A stretch of 7,323 nt of DNA, taken from assembly GCA_002425305.1 (NCBI GenBank), contig DILZ01000103.1, positions 13,866 to 21,188 of the forward strand, in the 5' to 3' direction. Position 1 is the first letter of the stretch; each line of letters opens with the position of its first letter. The notes beneath the pieces were generated by a model. That model was not told where the DNA came from. It was given only the letters and a program-made list of their open reading frames with translations, and searched no databases. This DNA is from Ruminococcaceae bacterium UBA5579. GTDB lineage: Bacteria > Bacillota > Clostridia > Oscillospirales > Ruminococcaceae. A program made the position numbers and the translations under genes. This document shows positions 1 through 5,239 of the stretch, in pieces.

Positions 1-60
1 CTGTCTTTTCCGCGCGAAGGGTTTGCGGAGTTCGTGACGGAGCTTGCGGACAAGCTGTAA
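1..60 (+). CDS. C-terminal end of an unrecognised protein (partial)
   Basis: The frame is open from the left edge and ends at a TAA at 58-60, giving 19 residues that end in EFVTELADKL. This reads like a C-terminal amphipathic helix, and its codons (GCG, GAG, CTT, AAG) match the neighbouring genes. Too little is present to name a family. No clear terminator follows in the 56 bases before the next ribosome binding site. I also see no convincing promoter there: an AT-rich TAAAAT at 94-99 lacks a correctly spaced -35 box. The downstream signalling cluster may therefore be co-transcribed with this gene. Confidence 0.5.
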   Translation: MSFPREGFAEFVTELADKL

Positions 61-116
61 CGTATTGGCGGCGCATCAAAAGCAAGACAAAACTAAAATC
101 AAGTGAAGGGAGAACA

Positions 117-191
117 GTGAATTTCAAAAAGTGTCAGCCGAAGTGCAGCAAAGCGAAACGTAGGCTAGCCGGAATTTTGAAATTCCTTTAA
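117..191 (+). CDS. Putative small cationic leader peptide, 24 aa
   Basis: A GTG at 117-119 follows an AAGGGAG ribosome binding site (106-112) by 4 bases and opens a frame of 24 codons ending at TAA 189-191. The peptide starts MNFKKCQPKC and ends AGILKFL. It has eight Lys/Arg residues, two Cys and no acidic residue, and the C-terminal half is mildly amphipathic. Its stop lies 3 bases before the ATG of the response regulator, which has no ribosome binding site of its own within the usual distance. Translation of this ORF could therefore deliver ribosomes to the regulator by reinitiation. I do not recognise the peptide. It could be a regulatory leader, a secreted signal, or simply the vehicle for coupling. 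The ORF is short enough to be chance, so the case rests on the ribosome binding site, the spacing and the missing site downstream. Confidence 0.45.
   Translation: MNFKKCQPKCSKAKRRLAGILKFL
119..185 (+). repeat. Perfect 11-bp inverted repeat framing the small ORF
   Basis: GAATTTCAAAA at 119-129 is the exact reverse complement of TTTTGAAATTC at 175-185, with 45 bases between them. The left arm begins on the last base of the GTG start of the small ORF, and the right arm ends just before its stop. The right arm also sits inside a tighter palindrome, GGAATTTTGAAATTCC (171-186), with 7-bp arms around TG. In RNA the long-range stem would cover the small ORF start. In DNA the arms could be a pair of operator sites. 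The same 11-mer recurs at 5823-5833. Function is inferred only. Confidence 0.55.
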
Positions 192-194
192 AAT

Positions 195-869
195 ATGTTT
201 AATATTTTGGTTGTGGACGATCAGGCGAATATCCGCAGACTTTACGAGTATACCCTTGAAAAGAACGGGTACCGCGTGTTCACTGCGGAAAACGGCGAAC
301 GGGCGCTGGAGGTCATTGCGGAGCAGCACGTCGATCTGATGATACTCGATGTGATGATGCCGAAGATTGACGGCTACGGTACGCTAAAAGCGCTGCGTGA
401 TGACGGGAATAATGTGCCGGTGTTGATAATCACGGCAAAGGATACGTCCGAGGATATGCGCAGGTCTTTTGTGCTTGGCACGGACGACTTTATGGTAAAG
501 CCCGTGGACGAAATGGAGATGCTGCTGCGTATCAAGGCACTGCTGCGCCGCAGCAAGATAAGCGAGGAGCAGAAGCTGACCGTGGGCGGCACGGAGCTGA
601 TATACGATTCGTTTACGGTGGTGCGTGACGGCGTTTCCACCGTGCTTCCGCGCAAGGAATTTCAGATATTGTTCAAGCTGCTCTCGTTTCCGGGAAAAAC
701 GTTCACACGGAATAATCTTATGGAGGAATTTTGGGCTATGGATTCCGACAGCGAGGCTCGCACGGTGGACGTGCATATCAACCGTCTGCGCGACCGCTTT
801 AAGGACAACCCCGATTTCTCTATCGTGACGGTTCGCGGGTTGGGGTATAAGGCGATCAAGAACAATTGA
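195..869 (+). CDS. OmpR/PhoB-family response regulator (HssR-like)
   Basis: This is a DNA-binding output protein of a two-component system, 224 residues, full length for the family. Residues 1-118 form the receiver domain: the acidic pocket is D8/D9, the phospho-acceptor is D52 (in LMILDVMMPKIDG), with the switch Thr T80 and the invariant K102 before Pro. Residues 125-222 form a winged-helix DNA-binding domain with the typical recognition segment EARTVDVHINRLRDRF and a final VRGLGYKA wing. The GTDDFMVKP stretch and the LPRKEFQILFKLL region resemble heme-responsive HssR regulators, but the heme specificity cannot be inferred, since the partner kinase lacks an HssS-type sensor. The ATG at 195 is the only sensible start and has no Shine-Dalgarno sequence directly upstream; translation probably depends on the small ORF ending at 191. 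The cognate kinase lies one gene downstream, at 1420. Confidence 0.95.
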   Translation: MFNILVVDDQANIRRLYEYTLEKNGYRVFTAENGERALEVIAEQHVDLMILDVMMPKIDGYGTLKALRDDGNNVPVLIITAKDTSEDMRRSFVLGTDDFMVKPVDEMEMLLRIKALLRRSKISEEQKLTVGGTELIYDSFTVVRDGVSTVLPRKEFQILFKLLSFPGKTFTRNNLMEEFWAMDSDSEARTVDVHINRLRDRFKDNPDFSIVTVRGLGYKAIKNN

Positions 870-890
870 TAGCTATCGGTTGAGGTAATT

Positions 891-1370
891 ATGTTGATAC
901 GGGAATACACGCTCGGCGATCTGCACGCTATGATAAGGATATGGAACGAGGTCGTGGACGAGGGCAGCGCGTTTCCGCAGGAGGAGCGGCTCACCGAAGA
1001 AACGGGCGCGGAGTTTTTCGCGGCGCAGAGCTGTTGCGGCGTTGCAGTCGATGAGGGCGGCGTTTGCGGACTGTATATTCTCCACCCGAACAACGTGGGT
1101 CGGTGCGGACATATCTGCAACGCGAGTTACGCGGTGAGCGCCGGAAAACGCGGACGGCACGTCGGAGAAAAGCTCGTTCTGGACTGTATGGAGCAAGCGC
1201 GGAGGCTCGGATTCAAGATACTGCAATTTAACGCGGTGGTAAAAACGAACGTTCACGCGCGGCATCTGTACGAGCGGCTGGGGTTCACGCAGCTGGGAAC
1301 GATACCGAAAGGTTTCCGTCTTAAATCGGGGGAGTTTGAGGATATTTGCCCGTATTTTACGGAGTTATAG
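891..1370 (+). CDS. GNAT-family N-acetyltransferase
   Basis: A 159-residue single-domain acetyl-CoA-dependent acetyltransferase. Residues 4-22 form the first strand and helix (IREYTLGDLHAMIRIWNEVV). The acetyl-CoA pyrophosphate loop is at about 79-96, where RGRHVGEKLV (R87 to V96) stands for the usual R-G-x-G-x-G; the middle glycine is replaced by H90. The motif B region at 112-132 contains N114, N120 and HLYERLGF. The ATG follows TGAGG (881-885) by 5 bases, and the gene starts 21 bases after the response regulator. The acceptor substrate cannot be read from the sequence: small-molecule amine or amino-acid analogue acetylation is as likely as protein lysine acetylation. Its place between a response regulator and its kinase suggests membership of that operon, not necessarily a role in signalling. 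Confidence 0.88.
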   Translation: MLIREYTLGDLHAMIRIWNEVVDEGSAFPQEERLTEETGAEFFAAQSCCGVAVDEGGVCGLYILHPNNVGRCGHICNASYAVSAGKRGRHVGEKLVLDCMEQARRLGFKILQFNAVVKTNVHARHLYERLGFTQLGTIPKGFRLKSGEFEDICPYFTEL

Positions 1371-1419
1371 TTAACAAGAGAAGCGATAGCGTAGTTTTCC
1401 GAAAGGAATGTGAAATTTG

Positions 1420-2541
1420 ATGAGAAACAAACAAAATCCGTTCAGGGTGGTAAACCGTCTTGGAATGAAGCTGACGATCCTGTCGGCGATCATCATTCTT
1501 GCGTCGGAGATACTGTCGTTTACCGCCACTATCGTTATCGGCTTTTTGTATGGCGGCACAAACAATACCATTCAGGTCGTAGGCTCGATAATCGCGAGCT
1601 TTTTTATAGGCTCGCTGCTTGCGTTTATAATCGGAAACACGGTGCTAAAGCCGCTTTCGGAGCTTGTTAAGGCCACAAAGCGCGTAACGGGCGGCGATTT
1701 CAACGCGGTGCTTGAGGTCGGCTGGATGGAACGCCACACGATCAAAGAGCTGCGCGAGCTTATCCACGACTTCAACGAGATGATCGAGGAGCTGCGCAAT
1801 ACCGAAATGTTCCGCCAGGACTTCATCTCCAACTTCTCACACGAGTTCAAAACGCCGCTTGTTTCGATACGCGGATTTGCGCGGCAGCTCTACGAAGGCG
1901 ACCTCACGCCGGAGCAGCAGCGGGAGTTCTCCAAAATAATCCTCGACGAAACGGAGTATCTTTCGGTTTTGTCGCAGAACACTTTGCTGATAACAAATCT
2001 GGAAAATAAGGACATCATCACCGAAAAGACGGATTTTTCGCTTGACGAGCAGCTGCGCGACTGTATGATACGCTTGGAGCCGCAGTGGAGCGAAAAAAAC
2101 ATCGATATCGATATGGACCTGGACGAGGTGCGGTTTTATTGGAACGAATCGCTGCTGGCGCACGTCTGGAACAATCTGTTCGACAACGCGGTGAAGTTCA
2201 CGCCGGAAAACGGCGCGATTTCCGTGTCATTAAAGCGCGAAAACGGCTTGATAATCGTGAAGGTAAAGGACAGCGGCTGCGGTATCCCGGAGGAGGCTCT
2301 GCCGTACATTTTCGAGAAGTTCTATCAGGCGGACGCTTCTCACGCGACAAAGGGAAACGGATTGGGACTTCCGCTTGTAAAGAAGATAGTCGAGCTGTGC
2401 GGGGGAGAGATTTTTGTACACTCCGAGGTTGGCGGCGACACGAAGTCGCAAAGCCAACGCGCAAAGGCGCAGCAGGACGCTGCGCCCCAAAGCGTTGGCG
2501 GGGGCACGGAATTTACGGTGGAATTGAGGGATAAGCGATGA
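1420..2541 (+). CDS. Two-component sensor histidine kinase, short-loop membrane type
   Basis: Membrane-bound HAMP kinase of 373 residues, presumed partner of the response regulator at 195. Two membrane helices (about 16-44 and 50-75) are joined by only a few residues (YGGTNN), so there is no extracytoplasmic sensor domain. A HAMP linker spans about 76-127. The HisKA H-box is FSHEFKTPL with phospho-acceptor H141. The HATPase domain has N-box N252/N256 (NNLFDNAVKF), G1 box DSGCGIPEE (D284, G286, G288), an FEKFYQAD F-box and G2 box GNGLGL (312-317). After G2 comes an in-frame insertion at residues 337-358, described separately, before the last strand TEFTVEL. The ATG at 1420 lies 12 bases after AAAGGA (1402-1407). 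An in-frame TTG at 1417 has better spacing and is possible. The stop overlaps the next start (ATGA, 2538-2541). Confidence 0.94.
   Translation: MRNKQNPFRVVNRLGMKLTILSAIIILASEILSFTATIVIGFLYGGTNNTIQVVGSIIASFFIGSLLAFIIGNTVLKPLSELVKATKRVTGGDFNAVLEVGWMERHTIKELRELIHDFNEMIEELRNTEMFRQDFISNFSHEFKTPLVSIRGFARQLYEGDLTPEQQREFSKIILDETEYLSVLSQNTLLITNLENKDIITEKTDFSLDEQLRDCMIRLEPQWSEKNIDIDMDLDEVRFYWNESLLAHVWNNLFDNAVKFTPENGAISVSLKRENGLIIVKVKDSGCGIPEEALPYIFEKFYQADASHATKGNGLGLPLVKKIVELCGGEIFVHSEVGGDTKSQSQRAKAQQDAAPQSVGGGTEFTVELRDKR
2428..2508 (+). repeat. In-frame palindromic insertion within the kinase gene
   Basis: A nested palindrome centred on 2476 has outer arms GCCAACGC (2453-2460) and GCGTTGGC (2492-2499) and inner arms GGCGCAGC (2466-2473) and GCTGCGCC (2479-2486), all 16 pairs perfect, separated by 5-base internal loops. 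A second, weaker hairpin (GCGAC 2435-2439 with GTCGC 2445-2449; GTTGGC 2428-2433 with GCCAAC 2453-2458) competes for the left arm. The segment is bounded by a 15-base direct repeat with 13 matches (2428-2442 and 2494-2508) offset by exactly 66 bases, or 22 codons. At protein level VGGDT and VGGGT flank a Gln/Ala/Lys/Ser-rich stretch that is not part of the HATPase fold. The inserted loop falls in the turn before the last strand, where it may be tolerated. No second copy is present in this window. Confidence 0.75.
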
Positions 2542-3002
2542 GATGCAACAAGCGTATGCAGGCTCTTTTGATAAAAAGCGGCGAGCTGTCGCCGAACGAT
2601 TTTGCAGCAACGGAAAAGCGTATCGAAAAGCTCTTTGGCGACTTGAAGTACGAGAATGGCTGTCTGTTTCTGGCAACGCACAACGGCAAGGCGAACGCCG
2701 AAAACGTTTCCGACAGGGTGGAGTTTGAGGCGTGGCACAACGAGGTTTTGATAAACTTGATGTTCCCGAAAAAGAAGATAACGTCCGCGTTCGCTATGCA
2801 GTTTTTCGCGCAGTTCAACGCGCGGCTTCAGTCCGAATACAGCGAACGGATATGCGCGATAATGTCGGAGGATGGCGGGCGGTGGACTTACCGCTTTCAC
2901 ATAGTCCGCGAGGGCGAGCCGCTGTGGATAAGCGAGGACTTGGAGATGTTTTCGCAGCCGATAATGTACGATGTTTTCGGGGGAGAAGATGACGAGCTTT
3001 GA
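2538..3002 (+). CDS. Hypothetical soluble protein, 154 aa
   Basis: I do not recognise this protein. The ATG overlaps the kinase stop as ATGA (2538-2541), so it is probably translated by coupling; an internal ATG at 2556 (residue 7) is an alternative start. The product has no signal peptide or membrane segment. It is mixed alpha/beta in character with a charged N-terminal helix (about residues 20-37, ATEKRIEKLFGDLKYENG), a central hydrophobic/aromatic segment (FAMQFFAQFNARLQ, about 89-102) and an acidic tail ending GGEDDEL. Codon use matches the neighbours, which with the overlaps at both ends supports a real gene. An accessory role to the two-component system is an inference from position only. 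Confidence 0.82.
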   Translation: MRCNKRMQALLIKSGELSPNDFAATEKRIEKLFGDLKYENGCLFLATHNGKANAENVSDRVEFEAWHNEVLINLMFPKKKITSAFAMQFFAQFNARLQSEYSERICAIMSEDGGRWTYRFHIVREGEPLWISEDLEMFSQPIMYDVFGGEDDEL

Positions 3003-3354
3003 AAAGTGTAAGGCGGCACTCGGCAGCTACAAGGTCGTGCGTAAGTTTGAGGAGAAGCTGCTGCTCCGCAGTCTGCACTTTACCGACAACGGGCGGCTTG
3101 ATCTCAAGCGTTACAGGTCAGCGGGCGCGTCGCTTGACGAGCTGTCGCGGCTGCCTGATTTCCCGTGCGTTATCGTGTTTTCCGATATGAGCGTTCCGCC
3201 GATAAAGTGCCGCTTTAAGCGTGCGCTCTCTTGCCTAAACGACGTGCTGGCTGTGTCGGCGGGCGTCTGGATATTGAACGAGAACCGCGCGGGCGTTATC
3301 GAAATATATCGCGGCGAGATAACAATGTGCGAACCTAAGGCGAAAGCACTTTAG
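2989..3354 (+). CDS. Hypothetical soluble protein, 121 aa
   Basis: I do not recognise this protein. I chose the ATG at 2989 because it is preceded by the purine-rich GGGGGAGAAG, although the spacing is short (3-4 bases). An in-frame ATG at 2971 would add six residues but has no ribosome binding site. The gene overlaps the previous one by 14 bases, so coupling is likely. The sequence is Lys/Arg-rich at the N-terminus (FEKCKAALGSYKVVRKFEEK), has hydrophobic beta-like segments (PCVIVFSDM, about 62-70, and GVWILNENRAGVIEIYRGEI near the C-terminus) and no transmembrane helix. It contains four cysteines without a recognisable metal-site spacing. With 2538-3002 it forms a pair of unknown genes at the end of the two-component cluster. 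Confidence 0.78.
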   Translation: MTSFEKCKAALGSYKVVRKFEEKLLLRSLHFTDNGRLDLKRYRSAGASLDELSRLPDFPCVIVFSDMSVPPIKCRFKRALSCLNDVLAVSAGVWILNENRAGVIEIYRGEITMCEPKAKAL

Positions 3355-3375
3355 AGTATCCGAAGGGAGAAGCAA

Positions 3376-4146
3376 ATGTCCGATTGGAACAGCGAACAGT
3401 ATCTGAAATTCAAGGTACAGAGAACTCAGCCCGCAATCGATCTGACAGCGCGGCTGGACGGCTCTCCGCGTGAGATAATCGATCTCGGGTGCGGTCCGGG
3501 AAACAGTACGCGCGTGCTGAAAAACCGTTTCCCTAACGCGCATATAATAGGAGCGGATTATAGCGGGAATATGCTGCAAAAGGCGCGTTCTGAAAATCCC
3601 GATCTCGATTTTGTTCAGCTTGATTTAAGCAAGGACATAAGTGAATATAACGATAAATTTGACGTTGTTTTCTCAAACGCCTGCTTTCAGTGGCTGCCAG
3701 ATCATCGGGAGCTGCTGCCAAAAGTATTCAAGCTGTTAAGGAAAGGCGGAACGCTTGCGGTTCAGATACCGATGAACTTTGATGAGCCGATTCACAAAAT
3801 AATTGCGCAGATCTCAGAAAGCGAAAAGTGGAGCGAAAAATTTTTGGAAAAGCGGATATTCGGCACGCTTACGCAGTCGGAGTACTTTGATATTTTAAGC
3901 GGGCTTACGGACGATTTTGAGCTTTGGCAGACGACCTATTGTCACCGTATGCCCGGCATCGAGAGCATTGTTGAGTGGTATCGTTCCACGGGACTTCGCA
4001 CATATCTCGCTGCGTTGTCGGACGAGGACGGCGCGGAGTTTATCGCGGACATTTCGGCGGAGCTTGAAAAGGAGTACCCGAAGCAGGCTAACGGCGAGAT
4101 CATCTTCAGGTTCCCGAGATTTTTCTTTATTGCACATAAAAACTAA
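3376..4146 (+). CDS. tam: Trans-aconitate 2-methyltransferase (Tam)
   Basis: SAM-dependent class I methyltransferase of 256 residues, about the length of Escherichia coli Tam. That enzyme methylates trans-aconitate, a spontaneous isomer that inhibits aconitase. It resembles Tam along its whole length: the opening MSDWN, SAM motif I IIDLGCGPGNSTRVL (D36, G38, G40, G42), the acidic residue after strand 2 (D61), FSNACFQWLPDHRELLP after motif II, LAVQIPMNF, the YFDILSG and WQTTYCHRMP blocks, TGLRTYL, and a C-terminal FRFPRFFFIAHKN. It is cytosolic. The ATG follows GAAGGGAGA (3362-3370) at good spacing, 21 bases after the preceding gene, so it may be the last gene of that cluster. Substrate is inferred from family similarity; a related small carboxylic acid is possible. 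Confidence 0.9.
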   Translation: MSDWNSEQYLKFKVQRTQPAIDLTARLDGSPREIIDLGCGPGNSTRVLKNRFPNAHIIGADYSGNMLQKARSENPDLDFVQLDLSKDISEYNDKFDVVFSNACFQWLPDHRELLPKVFKLLRKGGTLAVQIPMNFDEPIHKIIAQISESEKWSEKFLEKRIFGTLTQSEYFDILSGLTDDFELWQTTYCHRMPGIESIVEWYRSTGLRTYLAALSDEDGAEFIADISAELEKEYPKQANGEIIFRFPRFFFIAHKN

Positions 4147-4195
4147 GGAAACGCCGATTTAATGGCGGTTTCCCCGTTTTCGGCGGGGAAACCGC
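4147..4195 (+). repeat. Strong hairpin with a competing upstream arm, between tam and the PNP gene
   Basis: GCGGTTTCCCCG (4165-4176) and CGGGGAAACCGC (4184-4195) form a perfect 12-bp stem around the 7-base loop TTTTCGG. A third segment, GGAAACGCC (4147-4155), starts right after the tam stop. It can pair with GGCGGTTTCC (4164-4173) with one bulged G, so two stems exclude each other. Neither strand has a T-tract next to the stem, so this is not a classical intrinsic terminator. It could protect mRNA ends, act as a translational or transcriptional switch for the phosphorylase 44 bases downstream, or be a dispersed palindromic repeat. Confidence 0.7.
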
Positions 4196-4239
4196 AAAAA
4201 TCTCAAATCGTCGGTTCTAAAATAACGGAGGTAAATTTT

Positions 4240-5070
4240 ATGAACGAGGTTTACGAAAAGCTGATGAAATGCCGCGAGGCGGTGGAGAAGAAAGTGACGT
4301 TCAAGCCGGAGCTTGCGCTTATCTTAGGGAGCGGATTGGGCGACTTCTGCGACACTATGGACGTGAAGGAAACGCTGCCTTACAGCGAGATACCGGGCTT
4401 TCCGACCAGCACCGTCGCGGGTCACAAGGGACAGTTCGTGTTCGGATATTCGGGCGGAGTTCCCATTGTCGCAATGCAGGGCAGAGTGCATTATTATGAG
4501 GGCTATTCGGTTCAGGACGTTGTACTTCCGACGCGCCTTATGCACCTTATGGGCGCGAAAACGCTGTTTCTCACCAACGCGGCGGGCGGTATCAATCCGT
4601 CGTTCAAGGCGGGAGATTTTATGCTGATATGCGACCACATCACGCTGTCCGTGCCGTCGCCGCTTATTGGCGCGAACATCGAGGAGCTTGGCACGCGCTT
4701 CCCCGATATGAGCGAGGTATACAGCCGCCGTCTGCGCACGATAATCGAGAACTCCGCCGCCGCAGAGAGCGTTCCCTTGCAGCGCGGCGTGTATATACAG
4801 ACGACCGGACCGAATTACGAAACTCCCGCCGAGATACGCGCTTACGGACGCTTGGGCGCTGACGCCGTGGGAATGTCGACCGCCGTCGAGGCGATAGCGG
4901 CGCGTCACTGCGGAATGGAGATATGCGGCATTTCGTGCATATCCAATCTTGCGGCGGGCATTTCGAGCAATCCGCTTTCGCACAAGGAGGTCCAGGAAAC
5001 CGCCGATCGCGTTGCTCCGCTGTTTAAAAAGCTGGTGAAACGAGCGATATCCGACATTGCAAAAGGATAG
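4240..5070 (+). CDS. punA: Purine nucleoside phosphorylase (inosine/guanosine type)
   Basis: Trimeric-type PNP of 276 residues, usual length. It splits purine nucleosides with phosphate to free base and ribose 1-phosphate in purine salvage. Family landmarks occur in order: phosphate loop LGSGLGDF (S31), GHKGQFVFG (61-69), MQGRVHYYEGY (R82, H84, Y86), TNAAGGIN (A114), TGPNYETPAEIR (E194), GADAVGMSTAVEAIAARH (M212, S213) and ISCISNLAAGIS (N236). E194 and N236 correspond to the base-binding Glu and Asn of 6-oxopurine-specific PNPs, so inosine and guanosine are the likely substrates. The ATG at 4240 follows a perfect GGAGG (4227-4231) by 8 bases. An in-frame ATG at 4162 lies inside the upstream hairpin and is rejected. 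No terminator is evident after the stop. Confidence 0.95.
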   Translation: MNEVYEKLMKCREAVEKKVTFKPELALILGSGLGDFCDTMDVKETLPYSEIPGFPTSTVAGHKGQFVFGYSGGVPIVAMQGRVHYYEGYSVQDVVLPTRLMHLMGAKTLFLTNAAGGINPSFKAGDFMLICDHITLSVPSPLIGANIEELGTRFPDMSEVYSRRLRTIIENSAAAESVPLQRGVYIQTTGPNYETPAEIRAYGRLGADAVGMSTAVEAIAARHCGMEICGISCISNLAAGISSNPLSHKEVQETADRVAPLFKKLVKRAISDIAKG

Positions 5071-5163
5071 TTTGTGTTGTTTCAATAGAAAAATCGAACA
5101 CCCCCTTGACAATGTGATAAGTTTGTGATATAATATACACAGAAGGATACCTTTGTGTTTTTC
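5063..5163 (+). repeat. Imperfect 21-base direct repeat flanking a promoter
   Basis: Copies lie at 5063-5083 (end of the PNP gene and beyond) and 5143-5163, exactly 80 bases apart. They share AAGGATA, then TTTGTGTT, then TTTC, with small differences in the joining bases (G against CC, and an extra G). The promoter at 5106-5134 lies between them. This may mark a past local duplication or an insertion; it could also be chance similarity in AT-rich DNA. Confidence 0.45.
5106..5134 (+). promoter_or_regulatory. Consensus sigma-A promoter with extended -10
   Basis: A perfect TTGACA (5106-5111), a 17-base spacer and a perfect TATAAT (5129-5134) with an upstream TG dinucleotide (5126-5127) predict a start near 5141. 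It drives the membrane protein gene at 5240 through a leader of about 100 bases in which I recognise no riboswitch. TGTGATA occurs twice, at 5113-5119 and 5124-5130, 11 bases apart; the second copy runs into the -10 box. This one-turn spacing could be an operator. A promoter this close to consensus should be strong unless repressed. Confidence 0.9.
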
Positions 5164-5239
5164 AGCGTGTTTTACGAACGGCACTCGGGAAGAGCAGGGG
5201 TGAGCTTACAACATTAATTACATATTGAGGAGAATGGTT

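Noticed and set aside
171..186. CodY box in the palindrome GGAATTTTGAAATTCC
   Set aside because: It resembles the CodY consensus in its AATTTT and GA-rich half, but the spacing is shorter and the outer bases differ. I kept it only as an unassigned palindrome.
195..2541. HssRS heme-sensing system
   Set aside because: The regulator looks HssR-like in places, but the kinase lacks the extracytoplasmic domain of HssS and no heme exporter genes are nearby.
2971..2988. Earlier ATG start (2971) for the second unknown gene
   Set aside because: There is no ribosome binding site upstream, whereas the ATG at 2989 follows a purine-rich GGGGGAGAAG.
4165..4195. Intrinsic terminator for tam
   Set aside because: The stem is strong, but it is followed by A-rich DNA on the + strand and no T-tract on either strand.
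4162..4239. Upstream in-frame ATG start for the PNP gene
   Set aside because: It would add 26 residues absent from the family, starts inside a strong hairpin and has no Shine-Dalgarno sequence. The ATG at 4240 has a perfect GGAGG at ideal distance.
5074..5101. Weak stem GTGTT/AACAC after the PNP gene as a terminator
   Set aside because: Only 5 bp, with a long loop and a C-run instead of a T-run after it.
4324..5184. Minus-strand open frame of 286 codons across the PNP gene
   Set aside because: It is antisense to a well-supported PNP and crosses the promoter region beyond it. Its low-complexity basic composition is typical of a shadow frame.
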